Shown one piece after another: positions 33,580-44,767 of a stretch of DNA of 64,000 nt. The position numbers were made by a program, and so were the translations under genes. The stretch's first letter is position 1. Every line of letters starts with the position of its first letter. A model generated the notes under the pieces. It did no database searches, was not told where the DNA came from, and was given only the letters and a program-made list of their open reading frames with translations. This DNA is from Cryptomeria japonica (Eukaryota > Streptophyta > Pinopsida > Cupressales > Cupressaceae), in assembly GCF_030272615.1 (NCBI RefSeq), contig NC_081411.1, forward strand, positions 214,059,654 to 214,123,653, written 5' to 3'.

Positions 33580-34817
33580 CCGACATTCTTCTGGATGAAA
33601 ATCTGAATGCCAAGATTTCTGATTTTGGCTTTGCACAAATACAGCTACCGTATTATGTTAGAGATATAATCTCAACTATCCAGTTGTACACATCCGTATG
33701 AACATTTATTTGTCACTGTTCCTATCATATCAACTCCATATCCTTTGCATCATCCTCATCAGCAGTCAATCCAAGTATTAAAGACAGACAATAAGAATAG
33801 GTCTTCTATGGATTCGATCAGATTTCATATTGATTACTCCAACCAAGCACAGTCCTCCTTGCAGTGCTCGGCCCCTCATCGATTGTGGGCAGTAAAAAAA
33901 AATCATTATTATATGTCTGATCTCTCTCTTCCGTATACGAAAGGCTTTCTATATATTGAATGAATCTGTATTCTGTATCCACTCTAAGAGGAGAGTCCAG
34001 CTCCATAAAGCTGTTAAATGTTAGCAGTTAGTCTGATATTAGTCTAATGTAATGCTGTTTAATGTTGAGCTACAGTTCAGTCAATCGATGTAGTGTTTTG
34101 TTTTAAATAAATAGAATATGTTTATATTTTTGCTTCTACTCTGTTTTTGGTATGTCTTTCACTCCCCTGTTTCCTTCATATTATGAGGATATTAGCATTG
34201 AAGGAATGCGTGTTGTTGGAACATTGTAAGATGGCCCTATCATCTAACTCTTCATAAGAATAACTAAGGGTAATGTATGTAGTTACAAATTTGTAATGAA
34301 GACTAATTTTTTAATTTTGGGCAGCTGAGAAAAACATTTTTCTTTCTTTGTTTGGCCATACAGTGGTTACGCTGCTCCAGAATATCTTGCTACCGGTCGT
34401 GCGAGTCTGAAATCAGACATTTACGGCTTTGGAGTGACCGTTTTAAATGTCGTTCTAGGAAAAAAGCTTTGAAAATAAAAAGTTTCCTCTCACAGCCCGT
34501 AAGAATTGTGCTTGAACATATAGTTACTACAGCCGTTGTTTGTAGGGGATCTAGCAAACTAGTGTACTGATTTAATATATGGTTTGGTGTGTGAATGCAA
34601 GGCGTGGAGGTTGCATGATAAGCGTCGCCTTACTCAGCTAATAGATCCTCGATTATTCAACGCAGGCCATTTAACTCGCTCAAAAAGCATATCAGGAACA
34701 ATAAATATAGCCCTCCAGTGCATTGGTTCCAACGCCAGAAGTCGTCCATCAGCGTCACGTATGTTAGAAATGCTTTTATCAAAAGATCCCAATCGCCACA
34801 ACTCTTCTCAGCGTTGA
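33580..34817 (+). pseudogene. Kinase locus B/C, 3' half
   Basis: Resumes exactly where 21144 stops. Exon 3 continues as 33580-33655, is interrupted by a solo LTR, and ends 34184-34225; exon 4 is 34364-34498; exon 5 is 34602-34817 with stop TGA. Junctions match locus A, and the last exon has the same 216-bp length. DFG, GYAAPEY and the C-lobe are preserved. Exon 4 lacks one base in an A run (near 34460), which shifts the frame at the end of VVLGKK. Text and CpG content are much closer to A than those of the 5' half. It cannot encode a kinase. Confidence 0.88.
33656..34178 (+). mobile_element. Solo LTR (523 bp) in the activation-loop exon, TSD TATTA
   Basis: Starts TGTTAGAGATATAATC and ends TGTTTCCTTCA. 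TATTA flanks both sides (33651-33655, 34179-34183). Removing it and one TATTA rejoins the exon as LPYYEDISIEG, matching LPWYEDVSIEG of locus A. Copia-like in length and termini; no internal region. Confidence 0.9.
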
Positions 34818-36010
34818 GAGTTTTTGAACGCAGTCACATAACTGTGCTGAGCGGGGATTGTATTCAGTTATAGAAAAGATTACATAAATCCTTGAGAAGA
34901 TTAAGAGTGCTCCGTTTCATCTGACTTTAAGTTTCATTTGCGATTTTGGAATGTATACTATTTATCTTCACCATGTTCTAGACTTCAATGTAGTTTTTAA
35001 CATGTACTCAGTTCAACTATTAATGTTGTAGACATCTATATGATGTCCAGTTTCAAATTAAAGTTGATATTTGACAATTTAAATTAAGATGACCGTTTAT
35101 TGAGAATGTTAAACAAAGTCATCGAGACATTGCATAAAAGCCTGAGATACCAATTTCTATCTCTTTATAATGTTTTAGTGCCTTGGCATTTTTTGGCAAT
35201 ATGAGATATTACTTCCTAGCATATCTACATTGTATGCTACATTGATAGATGTAATATTTGATTTGAGTGTGTTATTGTGTAGCTTTCATGATTACTCATT
35301 CTTTTATACATCTGTAATTCCCTTTGAATGACTATTAAATTAAAAGAATAAATTAGAGTCAACATTTCCTTAATTAAAGAGCTTGGAAAGATTTTATTCC
35401 ACAGGTAAGTAACACCAACGAAATTATAATTTTCAACATTCAATATTCTTACGGATAAAAGTATATTTAAAAGGCATTCATTAGTTGCTGCGGTCTGAAA
35501 TTGGAAGCTCCTATTTAAAGAACTGGCCAGAAGCTTCGTCCTTTATTGAATATAATTTGTGCAACAACCACCCCTCCAATGGCACCATGTTTCCCTCAGT
35601 CCCTTCTCACCCAGTTTCCCTCATCAATATTATAAATATAAGTAGTTGATATCTTCTACGAGAACCAGAGGGCCCCGTTCACATGCTGCGCTTCCCTATA
35701 GAGATTTGGATTGACCGACTCATGTTTATAAGCATTGTTTAGACGGAATATAAAATTCCCATAAAGATTCGCTTGCATGTTCATTAGAGTTCACACTTAC
35801 GAAGAATTTTCCAATACGTACCCTGTTACATTAAAAAATCTATTTAAACATTCAAAACACCTACCATCACTTAATTTCTTTTTGTGTTTAACGCGTCTAA
35901 GATTTGTTTAATTACTTCACGATCACTGCACATGGAGAATGAAGATTTATGGCTACTCTTCAAACAAATATATCTCTATTTGTAATTGAATACCTATTAC
36001 ATATATAACC

Positions 36011-37640
36011 CTCCTTAAAATTTTTGTGTGGTGTTCTTTTGGGTTGCTGGGTGAATATAAATTATTTTGATATGTTTCTACCATTGTTTATATATGAAAG
36101 TTAGCATATCATCAAATTAATATTTTGTAGTCATTAAATAATTAATAAATAAATTTGATTAAAATTTACATTTCATAATATGATGCATAACAAGTACTAT
36201 TTGAATGTATAAATAGAAAATGTTACATCAAAGAAGATAATATCTCACAAAATAAATGTTAATTTTGTCATATTTGTTTCTAATAGTCAAAGAATAAGAA
36301 CAAAATAAAAATAAAATAGGGAAAATTAAAAGGACTTTGCAAATGAGAAAGAAGATAAAGGAGATAGCCCGATATTAATAAAAATGGCATAAGTAGGGTA
36401 CGAATGGTCATATAGGTAGGAGGGCATGGTATACGAGTGCAAAAGCATGGGTATAATTGAATGAGAGTATTTTCATGTCATTAAAATGGAATGCCAACCT
36501 TCCATTGATAAAAAAAATGGTAGGTTCATGGTTAATTTGTGTTGAACATCCAGTCCTTCACCCACAACCTCATAAAAAATGTGACTTTGACTATTTTTTG
36601 GGGAGTTGGAAGAAATGAAGGCACAATGAATGGTGTAATCTAGACGAGTTGAAATTTGTGGGAAATTGAGAGGCAAGAGATATATGATATAGAGAGGGAC
36701 ACAAAATGTCGTTGGAGGCATGGAAGATAGACTCTGTAACATGTGGCATCATTCTCTTTGCTTGTGCAAAAGTGAGGCCATTGGAACTCAAATCATAAAA
36801 GGATAAACACAAAGGGACAATAAGATATTGTTCTTACAATTGAGTGATGGACAAAGGAACAAGAGAAAAAGGGACAAGTGAAGAAATTAGAAAGCATAGA
36901 AATTGCTATAGCGAAAAGAGAATTGCTTTGAACATAAAACATTCTTTTATTCAATCTCAAATATTACAAAAACTTCATGATCACATCATCAAGGATCAAC
37001 TAATCAAGTGATCAAAGAAAAGGAATACAATACAATTGCCTCAATCAATAGAGGTCTTTGACACAACTAACAAATTCTGGAATTTCTAAGAACTTATCAT
37101 TCAACTCTATGTAGAATACAAACAAAACATATAAAATTTAAACTTAATTAAAAAAATTTGCATGCAATTCTCCTCATGTTAGTTGGGAGCAATTAAATAT
37201 TTCAACAATGTGTCCCTTAATTTCAACCACTAATTGATTCAACACAAACCAACTATGTTTGTCAATAACATCTATGGTTGACTTCATTTCTTCTTTTGAG
37301 TTATGTGGGCTTCTCTCCTACAATAATGCCTATATTGTGTGGGGATCTCTCTTTAGATTGCATTTTATTTGGCTATTATTCTTTCAAGGGTGCATGCTTT
37401 CTCTCCTCCTATATAGGGTTTCAATTTATTTTGACAAAAACACTATGGATTTTTCTAAGGACTTGATTTCACTTCCTAACAAATTGAGGGCTTCACCTTT
37501 CTTGGAGATGTATTTAAAGATGTCTTCTCATCGTGCGTAAGGATTTTACTATTTGTTGATGTCTGCCATTTTTTAATCCTCTAATTTAATGAGTTCTTAT
37601 CAATTTGGTTTAAATTGGTCTTCGTGTCCATTTGATTAAA
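36011..37640. other. Intergenic stretch, nothing recognised
   Basis: AT-rich. Minus-strand open frames at 36473-36812 and plus-strand frames at 37259-37540 lack any motif I can name. Confidence 0.4.
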
Positions 37641-37644
37641 TGGT

Positions 37645-37860
37645 TTAATACCATTTTGTCTCTATTTTGATCTGATGACATCATTTTATCTCCATTTCAT
37701 GTCCAGTGACATCATTTTGTCTCCATTTCATTCCCCATGACATCATTTTCTCCCTATTTTAAGTCGATGACATCATTTTGTCCCAATTTCATATCCTTTG
37801 GCATTCGTTGGGTCTCATTTTTATCTTATGGCATCAATTTGATCTAGTCCCTAACTCTCA
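37645..37860 (+). repeat. Imperfect minisatellite, unit about 33 bp
   Basis: About six units, each built as gacatcattttgtctccattt followed by 10-14 variable bases (tcatgtcca, tcattcccc, taagtcgat and so on). The outer units are more diverged. Confidence 0.75.
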
Positions 37861-39439
37861 ACATTAATTGGACTTATTTGATGTAAGCTCAAGGAGTTCA
37901 CTAGGAAGATGATTTGGGGTGCTTTTCTAAACCTCTATGTTTCTAATTAGCTGATTTTGGTTTGATGGGAACCCAGTTCCCATTGGTTAGATGCTTCGGT
38001 CAAAATATCCTTTCAAAAAAGAACCTATCCTCCTTTTTGGTTTCTTTTAGGTTGTGGTGATCTCATTACTCGTGAGTTCCCCTTATGCGACTGTTTGGTG
38101 GTAATGTATCAGTAACGAGCCTATCCCATCTTTATCTAATCAAAATATTAATTTGACTTGATTCCCCTTTAGGTTTGATTAATTATTTAATTAATTAAGC
38201 CTCTTTCATACTAACACTTCTTCTAAGATAAATAAACAATGTTTATTTATTTATCACTTTATCTATCAATTAAATAAATTTATTTTATTTAACTCCCTAA
38301 TCGATAAATATAAGAAGAAAATTAATAAATTATATTTATGAATTTATCATAAATATCTTCTTCTACCTGCTAATTTCAACTAACATGTCGAGATAATTAA
38401 TAAATTTTATTTATCAAATCCTTCATTTATCCTCTTCATGGAGATAATTAATGAATTTTATTTATTAAATTCTCTATATTATCCTCTTTTCTTGATATGC
38501 TTGATCTCTCTGGCTTTTTCCATATTAGCTCATCTTCAAAATGGCAAATTTGAGTTGCATTCGATTATGTCCGTTCAACTTCCTAAAAATAAAATCTATC
38601 CTGGTTGTTCAATAATATCCGAATTTCTATAAGATGTGGCCTCATTCTTCATTCAAATGGTTAATTTTTTAATATTCTCATTGTTATTTTGTCTAAATTA
38701 TCTTAGAAAATCTTGTTTTCTAGTATTCTCACTATCATTCTATCTAAATTATCTTTTCTTTCATTCATATTTGTGCACTTTGTAACTTGAGAGTGACATA
38801 TCAATAATAGAGAAGAAAGAAGAAGCAGTGAGGCTTCATCAAAGGAGCATGGAACCTATGGTTCGACTCATGTTTTCATTTGATGGCCTTATTGGTTAGA
38901 TTGAGATTTATTTTCATGATTGTATGAGTTTCATGATTTGCTTTGATCATTTTTACAGTTGACTCATGATTTCCTACTCAACAATATGAGGTTGAATTAA
39001 TCAATGTGTAGATTATTATATTGCAATGCCTATGGTCCAAAAATGTGCTAGATGAATTAAGGGGCAAGAATCCATAGTCTTTTAGATATTCTTTTTAAAA
39101 TTGTAATGTATATAGAGGAAAACATGAAAGGATTAATCAAAATAAGTTAATACAAATGATGTCAAGATTTTGCATAACCCTAGAGAACATACCGTAAGCC
39201 CTTGGAAACAAAATACAAGCTTGATAATATCATGAAATGAACTTAGGCACAAGGTAGTTCGAAATAAAAAAAGGCATGTCCTATGATAGACCAAACGATT
39301 TGAAGCTAGAGAGAATACAAAATTTATCTAATCAACCTTACAATACGAATTCGCATAATGGTAAACTGGTGCATAATAACCAAAGAGGCTCATAAAGTAA
39401 GGAGATAATTGATCTGCTCAAGAATCTTGGAGTACATGT
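37861..39439. other. Intergenic stretch with AT-rich direct repeat
   Basis: At 38395-38490 an approximately 55-bp unit (taattaataaattttattta and taattaatgaattttattta) is repeated twice. No gene. The frames at 38800-39440 are full of stops. Confidence 0.45.
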
Positions 39440-41134
39440 GGTAGAGGATAACCCCTAATGGGTAGTATTTGCCCACTCATGCATTTAGATGCATCAATCC
39501 AGTGGACTTCATATTCTTATCTTCATATTTGGATTGATGAGTGAGGCTGCTACTCAGGGGGAGTAGTCAGTGTTGTGGTTTAGGTGTTCAGATTTGAGAT
39601 TATTTGGTAAGGGGGAGAGAATAATGTTTTTCTTATGAGCCTTTTTCATTGATGTCAAAGGGGGAGAGAAGCATGTGAAAAACCATCTTATCTATCTAAG
39701 GTAGAGAGCTATGTGTTCATGATCTCAAGAGGAGATTGCTGGAGTTGATTTCTTTCTTTGCATTGATTGTTTTTCACATTCATATGTTTCCATCAATGCC
39801 AAAGGGGGATATTGTTGGATTTTAGAGTTGTTGGAATGTGTTATTGTCATTGATGTCAACATATTCCTATGTTCTTGTGCTTTAGTGTTGCGGAGAGTTG
39901 GTTCATTTGGTGTAATGTAGATATGCTAATGAATATTTAAGGATTCAAATATTAATAACTTCAGTTGATTCAACATGAGTTTTAGTTTTTTGAAAGGTGA
40001 TTTGATCAAGTTATGTGATCCGGTGTGATGGCTGGTTTTTTTGTTGGTTCTGTATTGTAGAGTTGTGATTTTTGGTTTGTATTTCTCCATAATTGATTCA
40101 TTACATTGAGTGGATTTTGGAGAGGGCTTGGGACGTTCATGTGTGTCCTCAATTCGAGTGGTTCATGATTTGAAACTTCACAATCATATCTTTCAGTTTG
40201 TCAGTAAGTTATGCTGGTGTTCTTGAGCTCCAGAAGGGAAATGATGATGATTCTTGTAATCTGAGTTGTTGTGGAGGAATTCACGTTTCTTGTCGGTGTT
40301 TCCAGATCATGTTTTATATGTGTTATTGGTCCGCATTGATTGTTGTACACTATTGAAAATTTTATTAGTTTGGTGGTATTCTTTGTGTTATACGACTTTC
40401 TGGCCAATTCGATGGTTCTTGTGTGTTGCAAATGATCTTGGTGATATATTTGGTGGTGTTTCATGTTCAAGGTTTTTATTTGGGTCCATGATATGTCCCT
40501 ATTGACATTGTATTGGTCCATATATTGATTTATGTATCGTGTGATGTAATTTTGTAATTGGGTATTATGAGTTGAGCCAACCTTGAAATTAAGGTTGATG
40601 ATTTGTATAAATAAGAGTGATAATCATGTAAGATGGGTTTTTGTGTTGTGTTGTGTTTGCGTTCAGAGTGTTGTATGTTCGAACAAGAAAATTGATCTTT
40701 TGAAAGTGTGAAGAAGAGTAGAGAAGAGTGTTGCAGAGAAGACAATGTGCTTAACAAGAACTATGATTAGGCATTTGGAGATGTTATTCTTGTAGTTCAT
40801 GTAATCTGGATTGGTGTACAATCTTTGTAAGGCAGTGAGACTTCCCAGGGTTGTATCCCTTTATTATTTTTGATAAGTCAGCTCTAGAAAGTGTACCTAA
40901 ATGCATGCACATTTCCCATTGTAATATTTATATATACTACTACAGAGTATCATCATATTGAGGGTAGGTTCCCACCGTGGTTTTTCCCTTAACTTGGTTT
41001 TCCACGTCAAAAAGATGTGTGTTGTTGATGTGGTGTTTATCTTTGTTATCTCTTTTCTTGATTATATCTTAAGTTGAGGTTAATTTGGCTAAGTTTGGTT
41101 TAAACAGATTCACCCCCCTCTCAATTTTCCTACA
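39440..41134 (+). mobile_element. 3' end of a copia element with its LTR
   Basis: The interior end holds several polypurine runs (gggggagta, aagggggagaga, aaagggggagagaagc) and the primer tract aaagggggatat. The LTR follows at 39813-41134: it starts TGTTGGATTTTAG, contains ggtttttcccttaacttgg and ttccacgtcaaaa, and ends attcacccccctctcaattttcctaca. At 1322 bp it is well preserved. The rest of the element to the left is missing or unrecognisable and no TSD was found. Confidence 0.7.
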
Positions 41135-41819
41135 TTGTTGTTGCCAAGAGCATAATCTTGAGAAGATTATGTAATGTCTTGTAATAATTGAAATGATTCT
41201 AATTCCACACTGAGAGTCCTAATATAAAAATATTACCAACAATATTATATTTTTTTATTAAAAATTCCTCTTCTTCTCCAGAAGACATGGTATAGAGTTG
41301 GATGTTAATGATTTAAGAAAAAAGGACAATTGTCATTACTAAGTTTTTTTATGATGAAAATGACAGATATTGTGTTTCTATTAATAACTTTGTATCATTT
41401 TATTGGAAATTAAAATTAAGATGGATATCTAATGAAAATATTAGATTTTTTTATGTTGTAGTAATTTCTTATGTAAAAAGTTGTTAGAGCTTAAGAAATA
41501 GAACCTTGAATGTAGATTTAGGCATGATAGTATTTTTATCAAAGAAATAAAGAGCTCCCCATTACAAGCATAATTATTGACAAAAATATAGAAGAAAAGA
41601 GTAAGATGATTAAGAATTAGAAGCCACAACCAAAAAATGTAAATTGAAAAGGAAAACTCATCCTAGTTGTGAAGGATTTAATAGATAATAAATCAAATAC
41701 AAATATTCTTGAGGTTTATTTGGGAATAACCTTGACCAAGTAATTTCTCTTTATAACTTGACCCTTTTAACATCATTGTGTTAATAAACAACAAGCTAAT
41801 AAAAAATATATGATTGATT
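41135..41819. other. AT-rich stretch between element remnants
   Basis: No motif recognised; no coding frame longer than about 60 codons. Confidence 0.4.
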
Positions 41820-42620
41820 AAAGGCCCTCCACCAATGCTATGCCTTATAGATCATGAAGGAGCTTGGTTTACAAGTAAAAGGGGCATATGGAAATTTATT
41901 TCCTATCATAGGAATCATGAAAGATGTATATTTCAAACTTGTTGCATTCCCTAAAAATAAATTATCAATAAACATCACTATTGTAGAAATCCCATCTCAG
42001 TATGGTATCTTGTTATCTAAGAAATGATCCGTTGCTATTGGTCAGAGTATGAAATAGGATTTATTATATACCATAATTCCTATTATTGGTAAGAATGTGA
42101 ACCTTGATAGCGAGAAAAGATCCCTTATCTTGGTTGAAGATGTGGATCCTACAAAGCAAGTTTGTTTCTATGATACGGACATTAAAAGCTTCATGATAGA
42201 CACACCTCAATTAGAGGTAGTACAAAATGACATATTAATTGATGAAATACAAACATTTACTAGTAAGAGAAATTTGTGGTAGATGTACTTTTATGGGGCA
42301 CATTCTAAGGAACGCTCTAGAGCAAGTGTGATTTTCGTAGTACCAAGTGGTAAGACATTCAAATTTTCTTTTTTTTTTTTTGAAAATTTGATTGTACCAA
42401 AAATATAAAAAAATATGTGGTACTCCTATTGCAACTAAACATTGTTATGAAACATAAAATCAAAATATTAAGAGTACTTGGTGACTCAAAATCAATAGTT
42501 TCATATGTAAGAGAATAATATGCATCAAAACATAAGAGGCTCAAGTAATACAAATCTACTATTTGGGATACCGTATATCTCTTTAATGCATTTTTGATGG
42601 ACTAGATTGAAAGACCTAGA
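41820..42620 (+). pseudogene. Decayed Ty3/gypsy protease and RNase H-like remnant
   Basis: The plus strand reads GLQVKGAYGNLFPI, then VEIPSQYGILLSKK, which fits the end of the protease and the 'PxxYGMLLSR-W' block of plant gypsy elements. After a stop comes MYFYGAHSKERSRASVIFV, matching the start of their RNase H ('MYFDGASSKEGSGAGVVL'), and further on VLGDSKSIVSYVRE. The reverse transcriptase between these blocks is missing. Many stops and frameshifts. Confidence 0.65.
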
Positions 42621-42639
42621 AATTTAAAGGATAACTTCT

Positions 42640-43620
42640 TTGCAAACATAGGCATCGGGATAGATGATATAATCCTAACTAGGATATCCAAACTTGAAGT
42701 TTAAGCTAGGTCATGTATTCCTAACAATATCTAAACTGGCAATTATTTCAGGATGATGATGACCGTTGAAGTTTCTCTATTACATTCATGAGTACCACAA
42801 CCAAGAAATAGACTTCCAATATTTTGTCAAGGTTGTGGATGGTAAAATATTAAATTTTGGGAATGAGATAATTCAGCTCAAGACCAACAAAAACCCAGAG
42901 AAAATGCTATCTTTAGAGAGAGATTTTGATAGCTCACTAATAAATAGACAAGTGGCTAGGCATGCTCTAGTTCATGAGAAGGACATATTAGAAGAGGTGA
43001 AAATGGACATTGGAAGCTATTGTAAGAATTCTTACATTGGAAATAAAGTAAGCACAAATATTAGGACCATGTTTGTAGAATTTTATCTTAAAAATTGACA
43101 ATGCTTAATTTTTGAATAGTGTCTTTATCTCATCAAATAGTGATAGTTTGAAAATAAAAAAAATTAGTTATCATCCTTGGTATCTATAGCTCTAACAGAA
43201 AAGTAGTGGAAACACCTATGATCAAATAATAGCTTTATCTTTAGAAAAATTATTTATAAACTAGATTAATCAATCAATAATGACTTCTTTATAAAGGCAC
43301 TAGCTTATCCTTTTTCTTTTGCATTCTTAATATGGATAATGGATTTTATGTATTTTTATTCCAAATAACATTCTATCAAAAGACTCAAATATTCACTCAG
43401 TGCCTCTTTTTAGGAGCCTTCCTATCAACAAGCAATTATAATCAAACTTGTCTCCCTTTTAATTTTTGTCATCTTCCTTTATGCATGCACAACTATCTAA
43501 TCCCTTCTATCTATCTCTTGTGATAATTTTAGGTCTTTTCTAAGATTTAGTTTTGAAGTTATTTGCAACTAGTTTTCTTTTTGATCCATGGTCTCACAAA
43601 CTTTTAATAACCAGTGTTCC
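42640..43620. other. Unassigned stretch with a 110-codon plus-strand frame
   Basis: The frame 42766-43098 (MKFLYYIHEYHNQEIDF) is hydrophilic and could be a later part of the gypsy remnant. I see no diagnostic motif. Confidence 0.3.
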
Positions 43621-43626
43621 TTGATC

Positions 43627-43646
43627 TTACTACTCTAATACCAAAC
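43627..43646 (-). promoter_or_regulatory. Orphan copia-type primer binding site
   Basis: The minus strand reads TGGTATTAGAGTAGTAAG, two changes from the TGGTATCAGAGC initiator-Met site. It implies a minus-strand copia 5' LTR just to the right (43649 onward), now unrecognisable; its expected CA end reads CG. Confidence 0.5.
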
Positions 43647-43649
43647 GTA

Positions 43650-44760
43650 ATTTTAAAACACATGTAATAAACATAAATTTCTATATGCTACAACAAACAT
43701 AAAATTGTTTTAACATACACAATAATTTTTATTCATTCAAGCAAATTATATATTGCCTCTCAATACAGAGGTCCACTCTTCATCTTAATACGAATAAGAT
43801 TTTCTTGTTGAATAATTGACATAACTCTTATAGAGATTGTATGTCCTAAAAATTGAAAGAAAATTCAACTATTTTTCTTCATGCATTTCCCATGCAAAAT
43901 AGAACACAATTAAGAATTTATACAAACTAACCATCATAAAATAAAACTACACATGTTACATACCAAGACTATGAATGCATGACGAGGACATTTGAATGAT
44001 ATAATAGAACTAGAGTGAAACATGTGCATGGAGTTGTACACCAACACGTATTGACAATCCAGTAAATAAATCAACGTATAATATATTAGTATATATTTTA
44101 TGCAATCCAAGTATTCTTTACTTGAAATACTAAATCAAATGAAAAAAAGACAAAAAAAAAATTTCAACTTAATTTTATGCAACTTGATTATATACAAAGA
44201 TGAATAATCGATGACACAATGTTGCTTCTCCCACTTGTAATCCTAAATCTTGCTATAGTAGTGGTCCTTCCCCATTATTGCCCCTTGTTCCACTTGTCCC
44301 TGAAGGTTACATCGATAATGTTTAGTTTGGGCTTACTACGAAAATTGAATATTTCTTATTTATTTCATGGTTTCACACTAAACTAAACAAATCCATTGTA
44401 GAGTGATTGAATTATGAGTAAGAAATTCCAAGGCCTCTGGCGGTGCGACCCTTCAAACACGTCGTAACAAAAATGACACGTCAATAATGATTGTTGTATC
44501 TTTCTACGCAAGTAAAGAGGGATTGTCGTCTTATAATTTATAAATAATTTCAAGAGAATGAGATAGTTTGACACTAAAACACGGCAAATGAAGTTTGTTT
44601 GAAATTTACCAAATACTTGAAAGTTAATTGTTTGTCAAGAAGACTGGATTATACAACAATACATTCATTAAATTTCCAAATTACAAATCAAACCCAAAGT
44701 GAAATGAAACACAGTACTATTCTGATTTTATAAAAACATGTAGGTAAGCTTTTCTGAGTC
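43650..44760. other. AT-rich stretch downstream of kinase locus D
   Basis: May include the decayed LTR implied by the primer site at 43627-43646. No gene seen. The text just below 44768 is the 3' flank of locus D. Confidence 0.4.
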
Positions 44761-44767
44761 TAGCTCT

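Larger units (their letters stand above)
17960..36010 (+). repeat. Segmental duplication, copy 2 (kinase locus B/C plus insertions)
   Basis: Collinear with 9100-12960 after removal of three insertions: 18137-19705 (LINE-like), 21145-33579 (nest of LTR elements) and 33656-34178 (solo LTR). The left part up to 21144 has lost nearly all CpG sites, while the right part from 33580 keeps them. Confidence 0.8.

Noticed and set aside
42766-43098. 110-codon plus-strand frame as a host gene
   Set aside because: It adjoins a gypsy remnant, lacks a recognisable domain, and its flanks show no splice or promoter signals.
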